A stretch of DNA of 64,000 nt from contig CAJMSX010000001.1 in NCBI GenBank assembly GCA_905216195.1, forward strand, positions 1 to 64,000, in the 5' to 3' direction. The notes under the pieces were generated by a model. The model was not told the DNA's origin. It did no database searches and worked only from the letters and a program-made list of their open reading frames with translations. Position numbers and translations under genes: made by a program. The DNA comes from an uncultured bacterium (GTDB lineage: Bacteria > Bacteroidota > Bacteroidia > Bacteroidales > Marinifilaceae). Of this stretch, positions 8,429 to 17,501 are shown one piece after another. Positions within the stretch are counted from its first letter, which is position 1, and the number at the start of each line of letters is the position of its first letter.

Positions 8429-9625
8429 ATGAAAAGAATGAAAAAGAAAATTCACGCTATAAAATATATTTTTAAACGGGAATGGACCTGGATCCTCCGG
8501 GACGAGGCGGTGCTGACCTTTTTCGTAGCTCTGACTCTGATGTATCCGATAGTTTACACCTGTATTTATACGAATGAAACCGTGCACGAAGTGCCGGTCG
8601 CCGTCGTGGATCATTCCGCCTCTTCGGTTGCCCGGGAATTTGTACGCCGGTGGGATGCTACTTCCGGTGTACGGGTTATCGCCCGATGTACCGATATGGA
8701 AGAGGCCCGCAGATTGTGGTGGCAAAAAGAAGTATACGGCATAATGGAAATACCCACCGATTTTGCCCGCCGGATAGGAAGGGGCGAACAAGCCCACCTT
8801 TCTTTGTATTGCGATATGGGAGGATTGCTGAATTATAAGGCTTTGCTCCAGGCCGCCAGCGATGTGGCGGTGCTGATGGGAAAAGAAATACAGGTAGCCG
8901 GTTTGCCGTATGCATCCGTAAAGCAAGAAGACCTGACCGCTTCTCCGGTAAAAATGACGGAGGTAAAATTATTTAATCCTCAGAGCGGTTACGCTTCTTT
9001 TATTATTCCGGCTATTTTGATCCTGGTGATTCAACAATCTTTGTTATTGGGGGTAGGTACGATTGCAGGGACAGAGAGGGAACGCAATAAACGGGGAATG
9101 TTGATTCCTCCCCTTCGCTATTACCGGAATCCCTTCTCGGTGACAGTGGGGAAGACCCTGGCTTATTTTCCTGTGTATGCTTTGGTGTCGGTCTGGATTT
9201 TTGTCGTCGTACCGGGGATCTTCAACCTGACCCGCATCGGCCATCCCGGGGATTTATTTCTGTTTCTGCTGCCTTTTTTACTGGGATGCATATTTTTGGC
9301 GCAAACGCTTTCTTTTCTTTGCCGGGAAAGGGAAATGCCGTTTTTAATCTTTGTGTTTACTTCCGTGCCATTGATGTTTATGTCGGGTCTTTCCTGGCCC
9401 GTTTCGGCTATCCCAGACTATTGGGTCGCTTTTTCCCAGCTTTTTCCCTCGACTCACGGTATAGAAGGGTTTGTCAAAATCAATAATATGGGAGCAGATC
9501 TTCGGGAAGTTTATCCCGAGTTTTATCGTTTGTGGATATTGACTGCCGTTTATTTTACCCTGGCATGTTTATTGTATTATCGAGAAATAAAAAAGGTGAA
9601 AACTGGAACGAGACCGAGAATATAG
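8429..9625 (+). CDS. ABC-2 type transporter permease, second of a pair
   Basis: The 398-residue paralogue of the preceding permease has the same order: an N-terminal helix, a periplasmic domain starting VPVAVVDHSASSVAREFVRRW, and then a C-terminal membrane half with SGLSWPVSAIPDYW. The gap to the first permease is only 11 bases. Together they would form the membrane part of an exporter of unknown substrate; YbhFSR and YhiI/RbbA/YhhJ are the nearest characterised architectures. Both of those use a double-ATPase subunit that is missing here. Confidence 0.85.
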   Translation: MKRMKKKIHAIKYIFKREWTWILRDEAVLTFFVALTLMYPIVYTCIYTNETVHEVPVAVVDHSASSVAREFVRRWDATSGVRVIARCTDMEEARRLWWQKEVYGIMEIPTDFARRIGRGEQAHLSLYCDMGGLLNYKALLQAASDVAVLMGKEIQVAGLPYASVKQEDLTASPVKMTEVKLFNPQSGYASFIIPAILILVIQQSLLLGVGTIAGTERERNKRGMLIPPLRYYRNPFSVTVGKTLAYFPVYALVSVWIFVVVPGIFNLTRIGHPGDLFLFLLPFLLGCIFLAQTLSFLCREREMPFLIFVFTSVPLMFMSGLSWPVSAIPDYWVAFSQLFPSTHGIEGFVKINNMGADLREVYPEFYRLWILTAVYFTLACLLYYREIKKVKTGTRPRI

Positions 9626-9668
9626 GGTGTAATATTCGGTCTTTTTCAAGTCGGTTTAAATAAATGAA

Positions 9669-10739
9669 ATGCATATGAACTACAGTTGTGTGTGTGCTCT
9701 CTTGGGTATGTCGGTCGCATTCGGGGCATGTCGTTCCGGAGCTCCCGAACCGGAAAGGACCGTGACGGTAAAAACCGAAACGGTAAGGAACTATCAGGAT
9801 AAATTGTCCATTACTTATCCGGGGAAATTGAAGTCCGCTTCCGATGTAGATCTTTCTTTCCGGGTGGCGGGTCCGATAGCGGTTATGCCGGTAGAGACCG
9901 GCGCTTTCGTCCGTCAGGGACAACTGCTGGCACAAATCGATCCGCGGGATTATGAAATCCGTTTCTCGGCTACCGAAGCGGAGTATAAGCAGGTCAAAGC
10001 CGAGGCTGAACGGGTGATCGAGCTTTATCGCCGGAAGAGTGTCCCGGTAAACGATTACGATAAAGCCGTTTCGGGTCTGAAGCGAATCACAGCTCAGTAT
10101 GAAGCTCACCGGAATGCCTTGCAGGATACCCGTTTATTAGCTCCTTTCGACGGATATATCCAGAAAAAATATTTCGATGCCCACGAGACCGTAAATGCCG
10201 GTATGCCGGTGTTGTCAATGGTCGGCAATGCTTATTTCGAAGTAGAAATCAATATCCCTTCGAGTGATTATGTACGTCAGCGTTATTTCAAATCTTTTTC
10301 CTGTACCTTCGACGTCTTCCCCGGAAAAGTATTTCCGCTGGAATTGACAGGCATAACGAAAAAAGCCAACCTCAATCAGCTTTATCAGGTGCGGTTGCGT
10401 TTAAAACCTCAGGCCGGTCTGGAGATAGCCGCCGGTATGAGTGTAAATGTAACGATCGATTACTTACCGGATGAGGAGGAATTGACGATCATTCCGCTGA
10501 CGGCTGTTTTTGAAGGAGACGACTCCTCTTCGGTTTGGGTGTATGATCCCGGCAGAGAATGTGTCAACCGGAGAAAAGTGGAATTACGGAAATTTTTGAA
10601 AAGCGGCGAAGTGGTGATAAATGCCGGGCTGAAGTCAGGAGAAATCGTGGTGACCGCCGGCGTACACAGCTTGAAGGAGGGAATGAGGGTAAAATTGTTG
10701 AAGCCGGTGACCAAAACCAATATCGGAGGACTTTTGTAA
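9669..10739 (+). CDS. RND efflux periplasmic adaptor lipoprotein (copy 1)
   Basis: The 356-residue AcrA/MexA-type adaptor has a lipoprotein signal with its cysteine near residue 21 (VAFGACRSG). The lipoyl halves are DVDLSFRVAGPIAVMPVETG near 60 and DTRLLAPFDGYIQKKYFDA near 155, with a short alpha hairpin between them. The C-terminal part has the typical GLKSGEIVVTAGVHSLKEGM. A second ATG two codons in is a possible start. It precedes the RND pump by 50 bases. The adaptor at 16346 is its paralogue with the same layout and the same C-terminal G-G-L-L ending. Confidence 0.9.
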   Translation: MHMNYSCVCALLGMSVAFGACRSGAPEPERTVTVKTETVRNYQDKLSITYPGKLKSASDVDLSFRVAGPIAVMPVETGAFVRQGQLLAQIDPRDYEIRFSATEAEYKQVKAEAERVIELYRRKSVPVNDYDKAVSGLKRITAQYEAHRNALQDTRLLAPFDGYIQKKYFDAHETVNAGMPVLSMVGNAYFEVEINIPSSDYVRQRYFKSFSCTFDVFPGKVFPLELTGITKKANLNQLYQVRLRLKPQAGLEIAAGMSVNVTIDYLPDEEELTIIPLTAVFEGDDSSSVWVYDPGRECVNRRKVELRKFLKSGEVVINAGLKSGEIVVTAGVHSLKEGMRVKLLKPVTKTNIGGLL

Positions 10740-10789
10740 GGAAAAGCGTCCGCTGAAGACGGATAAAAAGACCTTTTAATTGCTGAATA

Positions 10790-13700
10790 ATGAATATTAC
10801 GGAATATGCCCTGAATAACAGGGCGCTGGTGAAATTTTTTATTGCGGTGCTGGTGCTGGGCGGAATTTTTGCTTTTTTTTCTATGAGCAAACTGGAAGAT
10901 CCGGAATTGAAGGTAAAACAGGCCCTGATTGTAACGGTTTATCCGGGAGCATCGGCCCACAAAGTGGAATTGGAAGTGACGGATGTACTGGAAAAATCCA
11001 TCCGTTCTATGGGCGAGATCGACAACATCCAATCCAAATCGATGGCCGATGTTTCCCAGATCACGGTGGAACTTGAAAGTACGGTTTCTCCTGAAGAACT
11101 GGAACAGAAATGGGATTTGTTACGCCGTAAGGTAAGCAACGCTCAGGCCAGCCTGCCGGACGGAGTGGTCTCTTCCGTCGTCCTGGACGATTTCGGAGAC
11201 GTCTACGGTATATTTTATGCCATGACTACTGACGGAATAGCGGATGAAGAATTGATGGATTACGCTCAGCTGGTGAAACGCGAGCTCCAGGAAACCGAAG
11301 GGGTCAGACGGGTGGAAATTTACGGAGACAGGCAACCTTGTATCAATATCGAGATTATTCAGGACAAAATGGCGAATCTGGGCGTGCATCCCCTGGAAGT
11401 GCTTTCTACCCTCAATAATCAAAACAAGACCGTCTATCCGGGTTATTTCGACAGTGGAGAAAGAAGGATACGGGTGACGGTGAATGATGATTACAAATCC
11501 CTGGACGATATTCAGAACCTGATTATTCAGGGACATGAGCAGGATCAGTTGAGACTGGGAGATATCGCTTCCGTAAGCCGGGGGTATCGGCAACCCTCCC
11601 GGAATGAGATGCGTTACGATGGGTCGAGAGCTCTGGGAATATCGCTTTCCATGGAAACCGGAGGGAATATCGTAAAGCTCGGAAAGGTGGTCGACCGCAA
11701 GCTTTCTCAGCTCAAGGAATCGCGCATTCCTGCCGGCATCGAGTTCCACAAGGTATTTTATCAACCCGACCAGGTGCGGGAAGCCATCAGTGTGTTTATG
11801 GTCAACCTGATCGAGTCGGTCCTGATCGTGATTCTGGTCCTGATGCTGACGATGGGGTTCCGGAGCGGGATGATCATCGGTACGGGATTGATTATCATCG
11901 TACTGGGATCTTTTGTGGTGCTCTATCTGTTCGGCGGAACCCTGCAACGGGTGTCCCTGGGGGCGCTGATTATCGCTATGGGTATGCTGGTGGATAACGC
12001 TATCGTCATTTTGGACGGTATACAAGTCGATTTGGAAAGGGGAATTCCCAAGCCGGCGGCTTTGGTAAATATTACCCGTAAAACGGCTATGCCTTTGCTG
12101 GGAGCGACCCTGATCGCCATTCTCGCTTTTCTGCCGATTTTCCTTTCGCCGGATACGACGGGAGAATATGTCCGCGATTTATTTATCGTATTGGCGGTAT
12201 CCCTGTTGTTGAGCTGGGTATTGGCCCTTACCCAGATTCCCGTACATGCCGACCGTTCGTTGCGGATAAAAGCCAAAAAGGGAGAAGATCCTTATGACGG
12301 TAAAGTTTATCGTTTGTTCCGGAAATTTTTATTCTATATGTTATGGCATAAGAAACTGGCGGTGGGAGTAACGGTTCTGTTATTGGGAGCGAGCCTTTTT
12401 CTTTTCCGGTATTTGCCTCAGGGATTTTTTCCGGATTTGAGCTACAAACAGCTTTATATCGAATTTCAGATGCCGGAAGGTACCCGGATCGAAAAAGTGG
12501 GACAGCAATTGAGGGAAATTGAAAAATATCTGATGGACCGGCCGGGGATTACCCACGTCACTTCCAGCCTGGGAGGCACTCCTTCCCGATACAACCTGGT
12601 GCGTTCCATTGCGGAACCTTCCATGAGTTACGGGGAACTGATCGTGGATTTTGAAAATGCGGACTTGCTGAAAGCCTCTATCGGAGATTTGCAGGATTAT
12701 CTGGGGCGGAACTATCCGGATGCCTATGCGCGCATAAAAAGATACAATCTGATGTATGAAAAGTTTCCGGTAGAGCTGATGTTTACCGGGCCGGACCCGG
12801 CCGTATTGAGGCGGTTGACGGCGGAAGCCGAGGACATCATGAGAAACGATCCCAAAGCGATGCTGGTGAGGAACGATTGGGAACCTTTGAGTCCGGTCCT
12901 GACGGTGGATTACTATCAGCCGATCGCCCGTTCGGCCGGTCTTTCCCGTTCGGATATCGGTCTTTCGATGCTTTCTGCTACCGACGGAATGCCGGTAGGA
13001 TCGTATTACGAAGGGACCCACTCCTTGCCGATCTTCATGAAAAGCGTCAACAATAAGGGCGAAAAGGTGGAGACCCTGAATAATATTCCGGTATGGAGTA
13101 TGGTTCCCGCTATTTCAGGACTGAATGCTGAAACTCTGAAAGGAGTATTGACCGGTCTGGTAAAGCCGGAGGATATCCTGTCGGAGGCCATCGGTTCCAC
13201 TCCTCTGAATCAGGCTACGCGGGGGATCGACATCCGCTGGGAAGATCCGGTCGTACGCCGTTATAACGGTCAGCGGGCGATGAAGGCTCAGTGCAATAAT
13301 GCTCCGGGATACACGGCGGAAGATGTGCGTCAGTCCATCATGCCGGCGGTGGATACGATAAGTTTGCCGGAAGGATATACCGCCCAATGGCTGGGAGAAC
13401 ACCGGGCCAGCAGCGAATCTACAAAATACCTTTTTCGGAGTCTGCCCTGGGCGGTGGTCCTGATGATTGCTATTTTGATCATGTTGTTCCGCGATTTTAA
13501 AAAACCAGCCATCATATTTTTATGCTTGCCTCTGGCCCTGATCGGTATCGTGGGTGGGATGCTGGCCAGCGGGAAGGATTTCGGATTCGTCGCTATCGTA
13601 GGCGCTTTGGGATTGATCGGCATGATGATTAAAAACGGTGTGGTCCTGCTGGATGAAATTACGATACAAATTCAGGCGGGAAAAGAACCGGTGCGGGCTT

Positions 13701-13930
13701 TGCTCGATTCTTCCTCTTCCCGCTTCCGGCCCGTTATGATGGCTTCGCTGACCACCATCCTGGGGATGTTCCCTTTGTTGACGGATGATTTATTCGGGGC
13801 TTTAGCGGTAACCATTATGTCGGGATTACTGGTGGGAACCGTCATTACTCTGGTGTTTATTCCGGTTTTATATGCCGTGTTTTTCCGGGTGAAAATCGGA
13901 GAAGGAGATACAAAAGACAGTAAATTATGA
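10790..13930 (+). CDS. RND-family efflux pump, HAE-type permease (copy 1)
   Basis: The 1046-residue protein has the full RND layout: a TM1 start (MNITEYALNNRALVKFF), periplasmic porter loops, the helix cluster near 335-500, a second loop, and a helix cluster near 870-1035. It exports lipophilic compounds using proton force. The TM4 proton-relay position reads GMLVDNAIVILDG, so AcrB D407 is kept (D402) but D408 is asparagine (N403). The TM10 lysine is present (K948 in MMIKNGVVLLDE). The last codons overlap the TolC start by 4 bases (ATGA). It is strongly similar throughout to the pump at 17502. Confidence 0.92.
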   Translation: MNITEYALNNRALVKFFIAVLVLGGIFAFFSMSKLEDPELKVKQALIVTVYPGASAHKVELEVTDVLEKSIRSMGEIDNIQSKSMADVSQITVELESTVSPEELEQKWDLLRRKVSNAQASLPDGVVSSVVLDDFGDVYGIFYAMTTDGIADEELMDYAQLVKRELQETEGVRRVEIYGDRQPCINIEIIQDKMANLGVHPLEVLSTLNNQNKTVYPGYFDSGERRIRVTVNDDYKSLDDIQNLIIQGHEQDQLRLGDIASVSRGYRQPSRNEMRYDGSRALGISLSMETGGNIVKLGKVVDRKLSQLKESRIPAGIEFHKVFYQPDQVREAISVFMVNLIESVLIVILVLMLTMGFRSGMIIGTGLIIIVLGSFVVLYLFGGTLQRVSLGALIIAMGMLVDNAIVILDGIQVDLERGIPKPAALVNITRKTAMPLLGATLIAILAFLPIFLSPDTTGEYVRDLFIVLAVSLLLSWVLALTQIPVHADRSLRIKAKKGEDPYDGKVYRLFRKFLFYMLWHKKLAVGVTVLLLGASLFLFRYLPQGFFPDLSYKQLYIEFQMPEGTRIEKVGQQLREIEKYLMDRPGITHVTSSLGGTPSRYNLVRSIAEPSMSYGELIVDFENADLLKASIGDLQDYLGRNYPDAYARIKRYNLMYEKFPVELMFTGPDPAVLRRLTAEAEDIMRNDPKAMLVRNDWEPLSPVLTVDYYQPIARSAGLSRSDIGLSMLSATDGMPVGSYYEGTHSLPIFMKSVNNKGEKVETLNNIPVWSMVPAISGLNAETLKGVLTGLVKPEDILSEAIGSTPLNQATRGIDIRWEDPVVRRYNGQRAMKAQCNNAPGYTAEDVRQSIMPAVDTISLPEGYTAQWLGEHRASSESTKYLFRSLPWAVVLMIAILIMLFRDFKKPAIIFLCLPLALIGIVGGMLASGKDFGFVAIVGALGLIGMMIKNGVVLLDEITIQIQAGKEPVRALLDSSSSRFRPVMMASLTTILGMFPLLTDDLFGALAVTIMSGLLVGTVITLVFIPVLYAVFFRVKIGEGDTKDSKL

Positions 13931-15342
13931 AGTGGTTTTTAGCAATCGGATTGTTTTTTGCCGTAAATGTATGTCAGGCTCAACTGGAACTGAATTTACA
14001 GCAATGCCGGGAAATGGCAATGGAGAGCAGTAAAAAAATGGCTATAGCCGGACAGAAAAAGGCGAAGGTTACTTTTGACAAAAAGGCCTACAGGGCCAAC
14101 TTTTTCCCGAAAGTTTCGGGAATCGGCATGTACGCCTATATGCAAAAAGATTTTTCTTTTAGCATCAAAGGAGGTTATTTGCCTACTTATATTCAGGGAA
14201 ATAACGGACAATGGATACCGAATCTTCTTCTGAATCCGGAAACGGGACAACCGGTGGTCGGTTCCGACGGGAAATATATTTTCAACCAATATGCCTATAT
14301 GCCCGATATCGCTCTTTCTCTGGGTTTGGATCATGCCTATACGGTGGGAGGAATATTGGAACAACCGGTTTATATGGGAGGAAAGGTTAGGGCTGCTTAT
14401 CGGATGGCTTCCGTGGGAGTGGAAATGGCGGAATTGAATCTGAAATACAACCGGGCGGAAGTCCTGGCTGAAACGGACCAAGCCTACTGGCAATATGTCC
14501 GGCTGCAGGAAACGGTACTGTCGGCTTTGAAATACAAGGAGGCGGTCGAAGAATTGCTGCGGAATCTCAGCGATGCCTGCCGGACGGGAATGGCTTTGCA
14601 AAACGATGTGCTGAAAGCCCGGGTGAAACTGAACGAAGCGGAACTCATGCTCCAGAAGGCGCGGAACGGTCAGACATTGTCCCGTATGAACCTGTGTCGC
14701 CTCATCGGAGTGGGTTTGCATACGGCCATACAAGTGAACGATACACTGGGAGAAACGATTTTACCGGACCTGTGGGAGGGGGAACAAGATATCAGCAAAC
14801 GTCCCGAATACGGGTTGCTGGATAAAGAAGTGGAATTGAAAGAAAGACAGATGGAGGTTACCCGGTCGGATTTTCTTCCCCGACTGGGCGTGTCGGTTTC
14901 CTACGGATATACAGACGGAATAGCGGTGGGAGGAGAATCGGAAGGCATGGCTTCTTTTATGGCTCTGGCTTCTCTGAAGGTACCTGTTTTTCATTGGAGC
15001 GAAGGACGGAATAAGATCAAGGCTCTGAAAGCCGAACGGGAAATCAGCGAACTGACCCGGGAAGATGCGGTGCAAATGATGCAGTTGGAGGTGGCCAAAG
15101 CCCGTTTCGGAGTAGAAGATGCCCTCACCCGGGTGAAACTCACCCGCAAATCGCTTCAACAGGCCGAAGAAAATCTGACGGTCAGCCGCAACCGGTATGA
15201 AGTGGGAATGGAAACCCTTACAAACTATATGGAGGCACAGGCGCAATGGCAAAAAGCATGGAATGATTGGATCGATGCCAAGGCGGAATTGAAATTGAGT
15301 GAAACCCGTTATCTCAAAGCTACCGGACGGCTGGGAGAATAG
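13927..15342 (+). CDS. TolC-family outer-membrane efflux protein (RND copy 1)
   Basis: The 471-residue protein has a signal peptide (MKWFLAIGLFFAVNVCQA) and then LELNLQQCREMAMESSKKMAIAG. It shows the two OEP repeats and the conserved-looking end YEVGMETLTNYMEAQAQWQ followed by ETRYLKATGRLGE. Its start overlaps the RND stop by 4 bases, so it is translationally coupled to the pump. The protein at 20715 is its close paralogue, while the TolC at 4760 is more distant. No clear plus-strand terminator follows. Confidence 0.92.
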   Translation: MKWFLAIGLFFAVNVCQAQLELNLQQCREMAMESSKKMAIAGQKKAKVTFDKKAYRANFFPKVSGIGMYAYMQKDFSFSIKGGYLPTYIQGNNGQWIPNLLLNPETGQPVVGSDGKYIFNQYAYMPDIALSLGLDHAYTVGGILEQPVYMGGKVRAAYRMASVGVEMAELNLKYNRAEVLAETDQAYWQYVRLQETVLSALKYKEAVEELLRNLSDACRTGMALQNDVLKARVKLNEAELMLQKARNGQTLSRMNLCRLIGVGLHTAIQVNDTLGETILPDLWEGEQDISKRPEYGLLDKEVELKERQMEVTRSDFLPRLGVSVSYGYTDGIAVGGESEGMASFMALASLKVPVFHWSEGRNKIKALKAEREISELTREDAVQMMQLEVAKARFGVEDALTRVKLTRKSLQQAEENLTVSRNRYEVGMETLTNYMEAQAQWQKAWNDWIDAKAELKLSETRYLKATGRLGE

Positions 15343-15354
15343 GACAGAAGACAG

Positions 15355-15381
15355 TAAAAATGGCGGTTGGTAAGGCCGCCA
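15355..15381 (-). terminator. Terminator of the serine recombinase gene
   Basis: The stem TGGCGG (15361-15366) pairs with CCGCCA (15376-15381). Read on the minus strand it is followed by ATTTTTACTG. It lies 60 bases past the recombinase stop. There is no T-run on the plus-strand side. Confidence 0.55.
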
Positions 15382-15440
15382 ATGTATAAGATTCGGAATA
15401 TATCGGGCATATATTCAGCGGATGTGGCTATTGTCGGAAG

Positions 15441-16079
15441 TTAAGAACATACCGGGTTCGTTTTATTTTTTTTATACAGGTTTCTCAGATAAAACAATCG
15501 GACTGTCTCCGGAGAAACCTTATACCGGTTAGCTATTTTCTGAAAGGAGAATCCTTCGGACCGGAGCTGTTTGATTTCTTCGATGTGTTCATACAGTTTT
15601 CCGGTACTGATACTGCCTTTGGGGCGTCCCAATTTCATGCCGGAAGCCCTTCGCCGGGCCAATGCCTCACGTGTACGCTGGGAAATCAAAGTTCTTTCGA
15701 TCTCCGCACACAGACCGAAAGCAAATGCTAATACCTGGCTATTGATGGACGTATCGAATTTGTACCCCTCTTTGATGCTGTATATCGTGATCCCTTTCTC
15801 GATGGATTGGTGGATAATATTCATGATATTCAGCATCTTACGGCTTAATCTTGATACTTCGGTGATAATGAGGACATCTCCTTTTTGCAAGCGTTTGAGT
15901 AAACCGCCCAATTGACGCTCGTTTTCTTTCTTCGTGCCACTAACGGTCTCGGTGCACCATGTCGTAACCTGGATGTCTTGGCGTTTGCAAAAATTAATTA
16001 CTTCGCTTTTTTGATTCAGGATCGTTTGTTTGTCTGTGCTTACTCGAAGATAAGCCGCTATGATTTGTTTTCTTTCCAT
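15441..16079 (-). CDS. Serine site-specific recombinase (resolvase/invertase, Hin/Mpi type)
   Basis: The 212-residue protein has its catalytic serine at residue 14 (AAYLRVSTDKQ) and the resolvase-core motif GDVLIITEVSRLSRKMLNI. The E helix follows at AFAFGLCAEIERTLISQRTREALARRRASGMKLGRPKGS. The C-terminal HTH is GFSFQKIANRYKVSPETVRL. Length matches small invertases such as Hin and the Bacteroides Mpi. It sits alone on the minus strand between the two paralogous RND operons. I found no convincing pair of inverted crossover sites next to it, so its target may be elsewhere, or it may be a relic of a mobile element. Confidence 0.9.
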   Translation of the reverse strand: MERKQIIAAYLRVSTDKQTILNQKSEVINFCKRQDIQVTTWCTETVSGTKKENERQLGGLLKRLQKGDVLIITEVSRLSRKMLNIMNIIHQSIEKGITIYSIKEGYKFDTSINSQVLAFAFGLCAEIERTLISQRTREALARRRASGMKLGRPKGSISTGKLYEHIEEIKQLRSEGFSFQKIANRYKVSPETVRLFYLRNLYKKNKTNPVCS

Positions 16080-16150
16080 GTTGTTTTTCCCAGATTGATG
16101 ATGTAAATGTGATTTTTTTAATGTTGTCCTCTAATAGCACTGTCCGATTA

Positions 16151-16158
16151 CAAAAATA
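16151..16158 (-). promoter_or_regulatory. -7 element of the recombinase promoter
   Basis: On the minus strand TATTTTTG matches TAnnTTTG exactly, 72 bases upstream of the recombinase start. No TTG is seen at the -33 distance. Confidence 0.35.
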
Positions 16159-16345
16159 TACCGGAAGATTAAATTAATCCTTTTTTTATCAGAAATTTCC
16201 CAATAGAGATTGTTTTTTTTATTTTATTTTCCGATTTGACGGCAATTTCTCTCTTGGTTTAGTTTTTTATTCTCCAAAAGTGAAACACAAGTGATCGTTT
16301 TCCAGTATATATACAAACATTTTATTTTTTAAAGATTTTTAAATC

Positions 16346-17434
16346 ATGAAGGTCATATTCCCGCTAAACTCAAGGAAATCTGTTTTGGGATTCGGTTTTA
16401 TACTGCTGACGGTTTTGTTTGGCTGCCGACGTTCGCAGGAACCTCTGCTCATCTCCCAATTGGTAAAAACGGTGGAAGTAAAGGGACACGAAGGGCAATT
16501 TGCCATAACCTATCCCGGCCGCATCCGGGCTGCTGCGGATGTAAAACTGGCTTTCCGGGTGGCGGGGCCTTTACAACACATCTACGTCAGTGAAGGGGAA
16601 TATGTGAAGAAAGGACAGTTGTTGGCGACTATGGATCCCCGGGATTACCGGTTGCAATACGAGGCTGCGAAAGCGGAATATACGCAGGTCAAAGGAGAAG
16701 CCGACCGGATTATCGAACTTTATCGGCGCAACAGCGTCTCCGTCAACGAATACGATAAAGCCGTTTCTGCCCGCGAAAGAGTGTCGGCTTTGTATAACGC
16801 CCGGAAAAATTCACTGGAAGACACCCGTTTGAAGGCTCCTTTCAACGGATATATACAAAAAAAATATTTCGATGCTTATGAAATTGTGAATCAGGGAACT
16901 CCGGTATTGTCTATGATAGACGACGATTATCTGGAAGTGGATATCGATCTGCCCTCGGTAGATTATATCCGGAGAGAGGAATTTCAGGATTTTTACGTGC
17001 GGGTAGATGTATATCCCGATGCAACTTTTCCTTTGGAACTGATGGAAATCAGTCAGCAAGCCAATTTTAACCAATTGTTTCAGGCTCGTTTCCGTTTAAA
17101 AAGAGACAGAAAATGGAAACTGTCGCCCGGTATGAGTGCCAGCGTGACGATCCGATATACTCCCGGAGCGGAAAATCTGACGGTTATTCCCGTCTCCTCT
17201 ATGGTAGAGAGAAGCGGAAGAACGTATGTTTGGTTATACGATGCGGAAAATGAGGTCGTTCGCCTGTTTCCTGTGGATGTGCGGCAAGTGTTGAAAGACG
17301 GACAGGTGATTGTATCTTCCGGCTTGCGTAGCGGAGAAAGAATTGTATCGGCCGGTGTCAACAGCCTGAAGGACGGACAAAAGGTGAGGTTATTGCCGCC
17401 TGTGCCGGCTTCGAATGTGGGAGGACTTTTGTAA
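16346..17434 (+). CDS. RND efflux periplasmic adaptor lipoprotein (copy 2)
   Basis: The 362-residue paralogue of the adaptor at 9669 has a clean lipobox, LFGC, near residue 27 after a long n-region. Lipoyl halves are DVKLAFRVAGPLQHIYVSEG and DTRLKAPFNGYIQKKYFDA. The ending SGLRSGERIVSAGVNSLKDGQ followed by VGGLL repeats that of copy 1. It heads a three-gene operon with an RND pump and a TolC. The 266 bases upstream are AT-rich, with no exact TAnnTTTG on the plus strand. How this operon is driven is unclear. Confidence 0.9.
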   Translation: MKVIFPLNSRKSVLGFGFILLTVLFGCRRSQEPLLISQLVKTVEVKGHEGQFAITYPGRIRAAADVKLAFRVAGPLQHIYVSEGEYVKKGQLLATMDPRDYRLQYEAAKAEYTQVKGEADRIIELYRRNSVSVNEYDKAVSARERVSALYNARKNSLEDTRLKAPFNGYIQKKYFDAYEIVNQGTPVLSMIDDDYLEVDIDLPSVDYIRREEFQDFYVRVDVYPDATFPLELMEISQQANFNQLFQARFRLKRDRKWKLSPGMSASVTIRYTPGAENLTVIPVSSMVERSGRTYVWLYDAENEVVRLFPVDVRQVLKDGQVIVSSGLRSGERIVSAGVNSLKDGQKVRLLPPVPASNVGGLL

Positions 17435-17501
17435 AACCGGAAAATAGAGAATGGAACGATAAAAAGGGAATCTCGGAGGAGGATTCTGTAATTCTTAGAT
17501 T

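Noticed and set aside
15343..16345. Invertible promoter flanked by recombinase sites
   Set aside because: I compared both sides of the recombinase gene by eye for inverted repeats of 10 bases or more and found none that are convincing. Only short local palindromes such as 16167-16179 are present.
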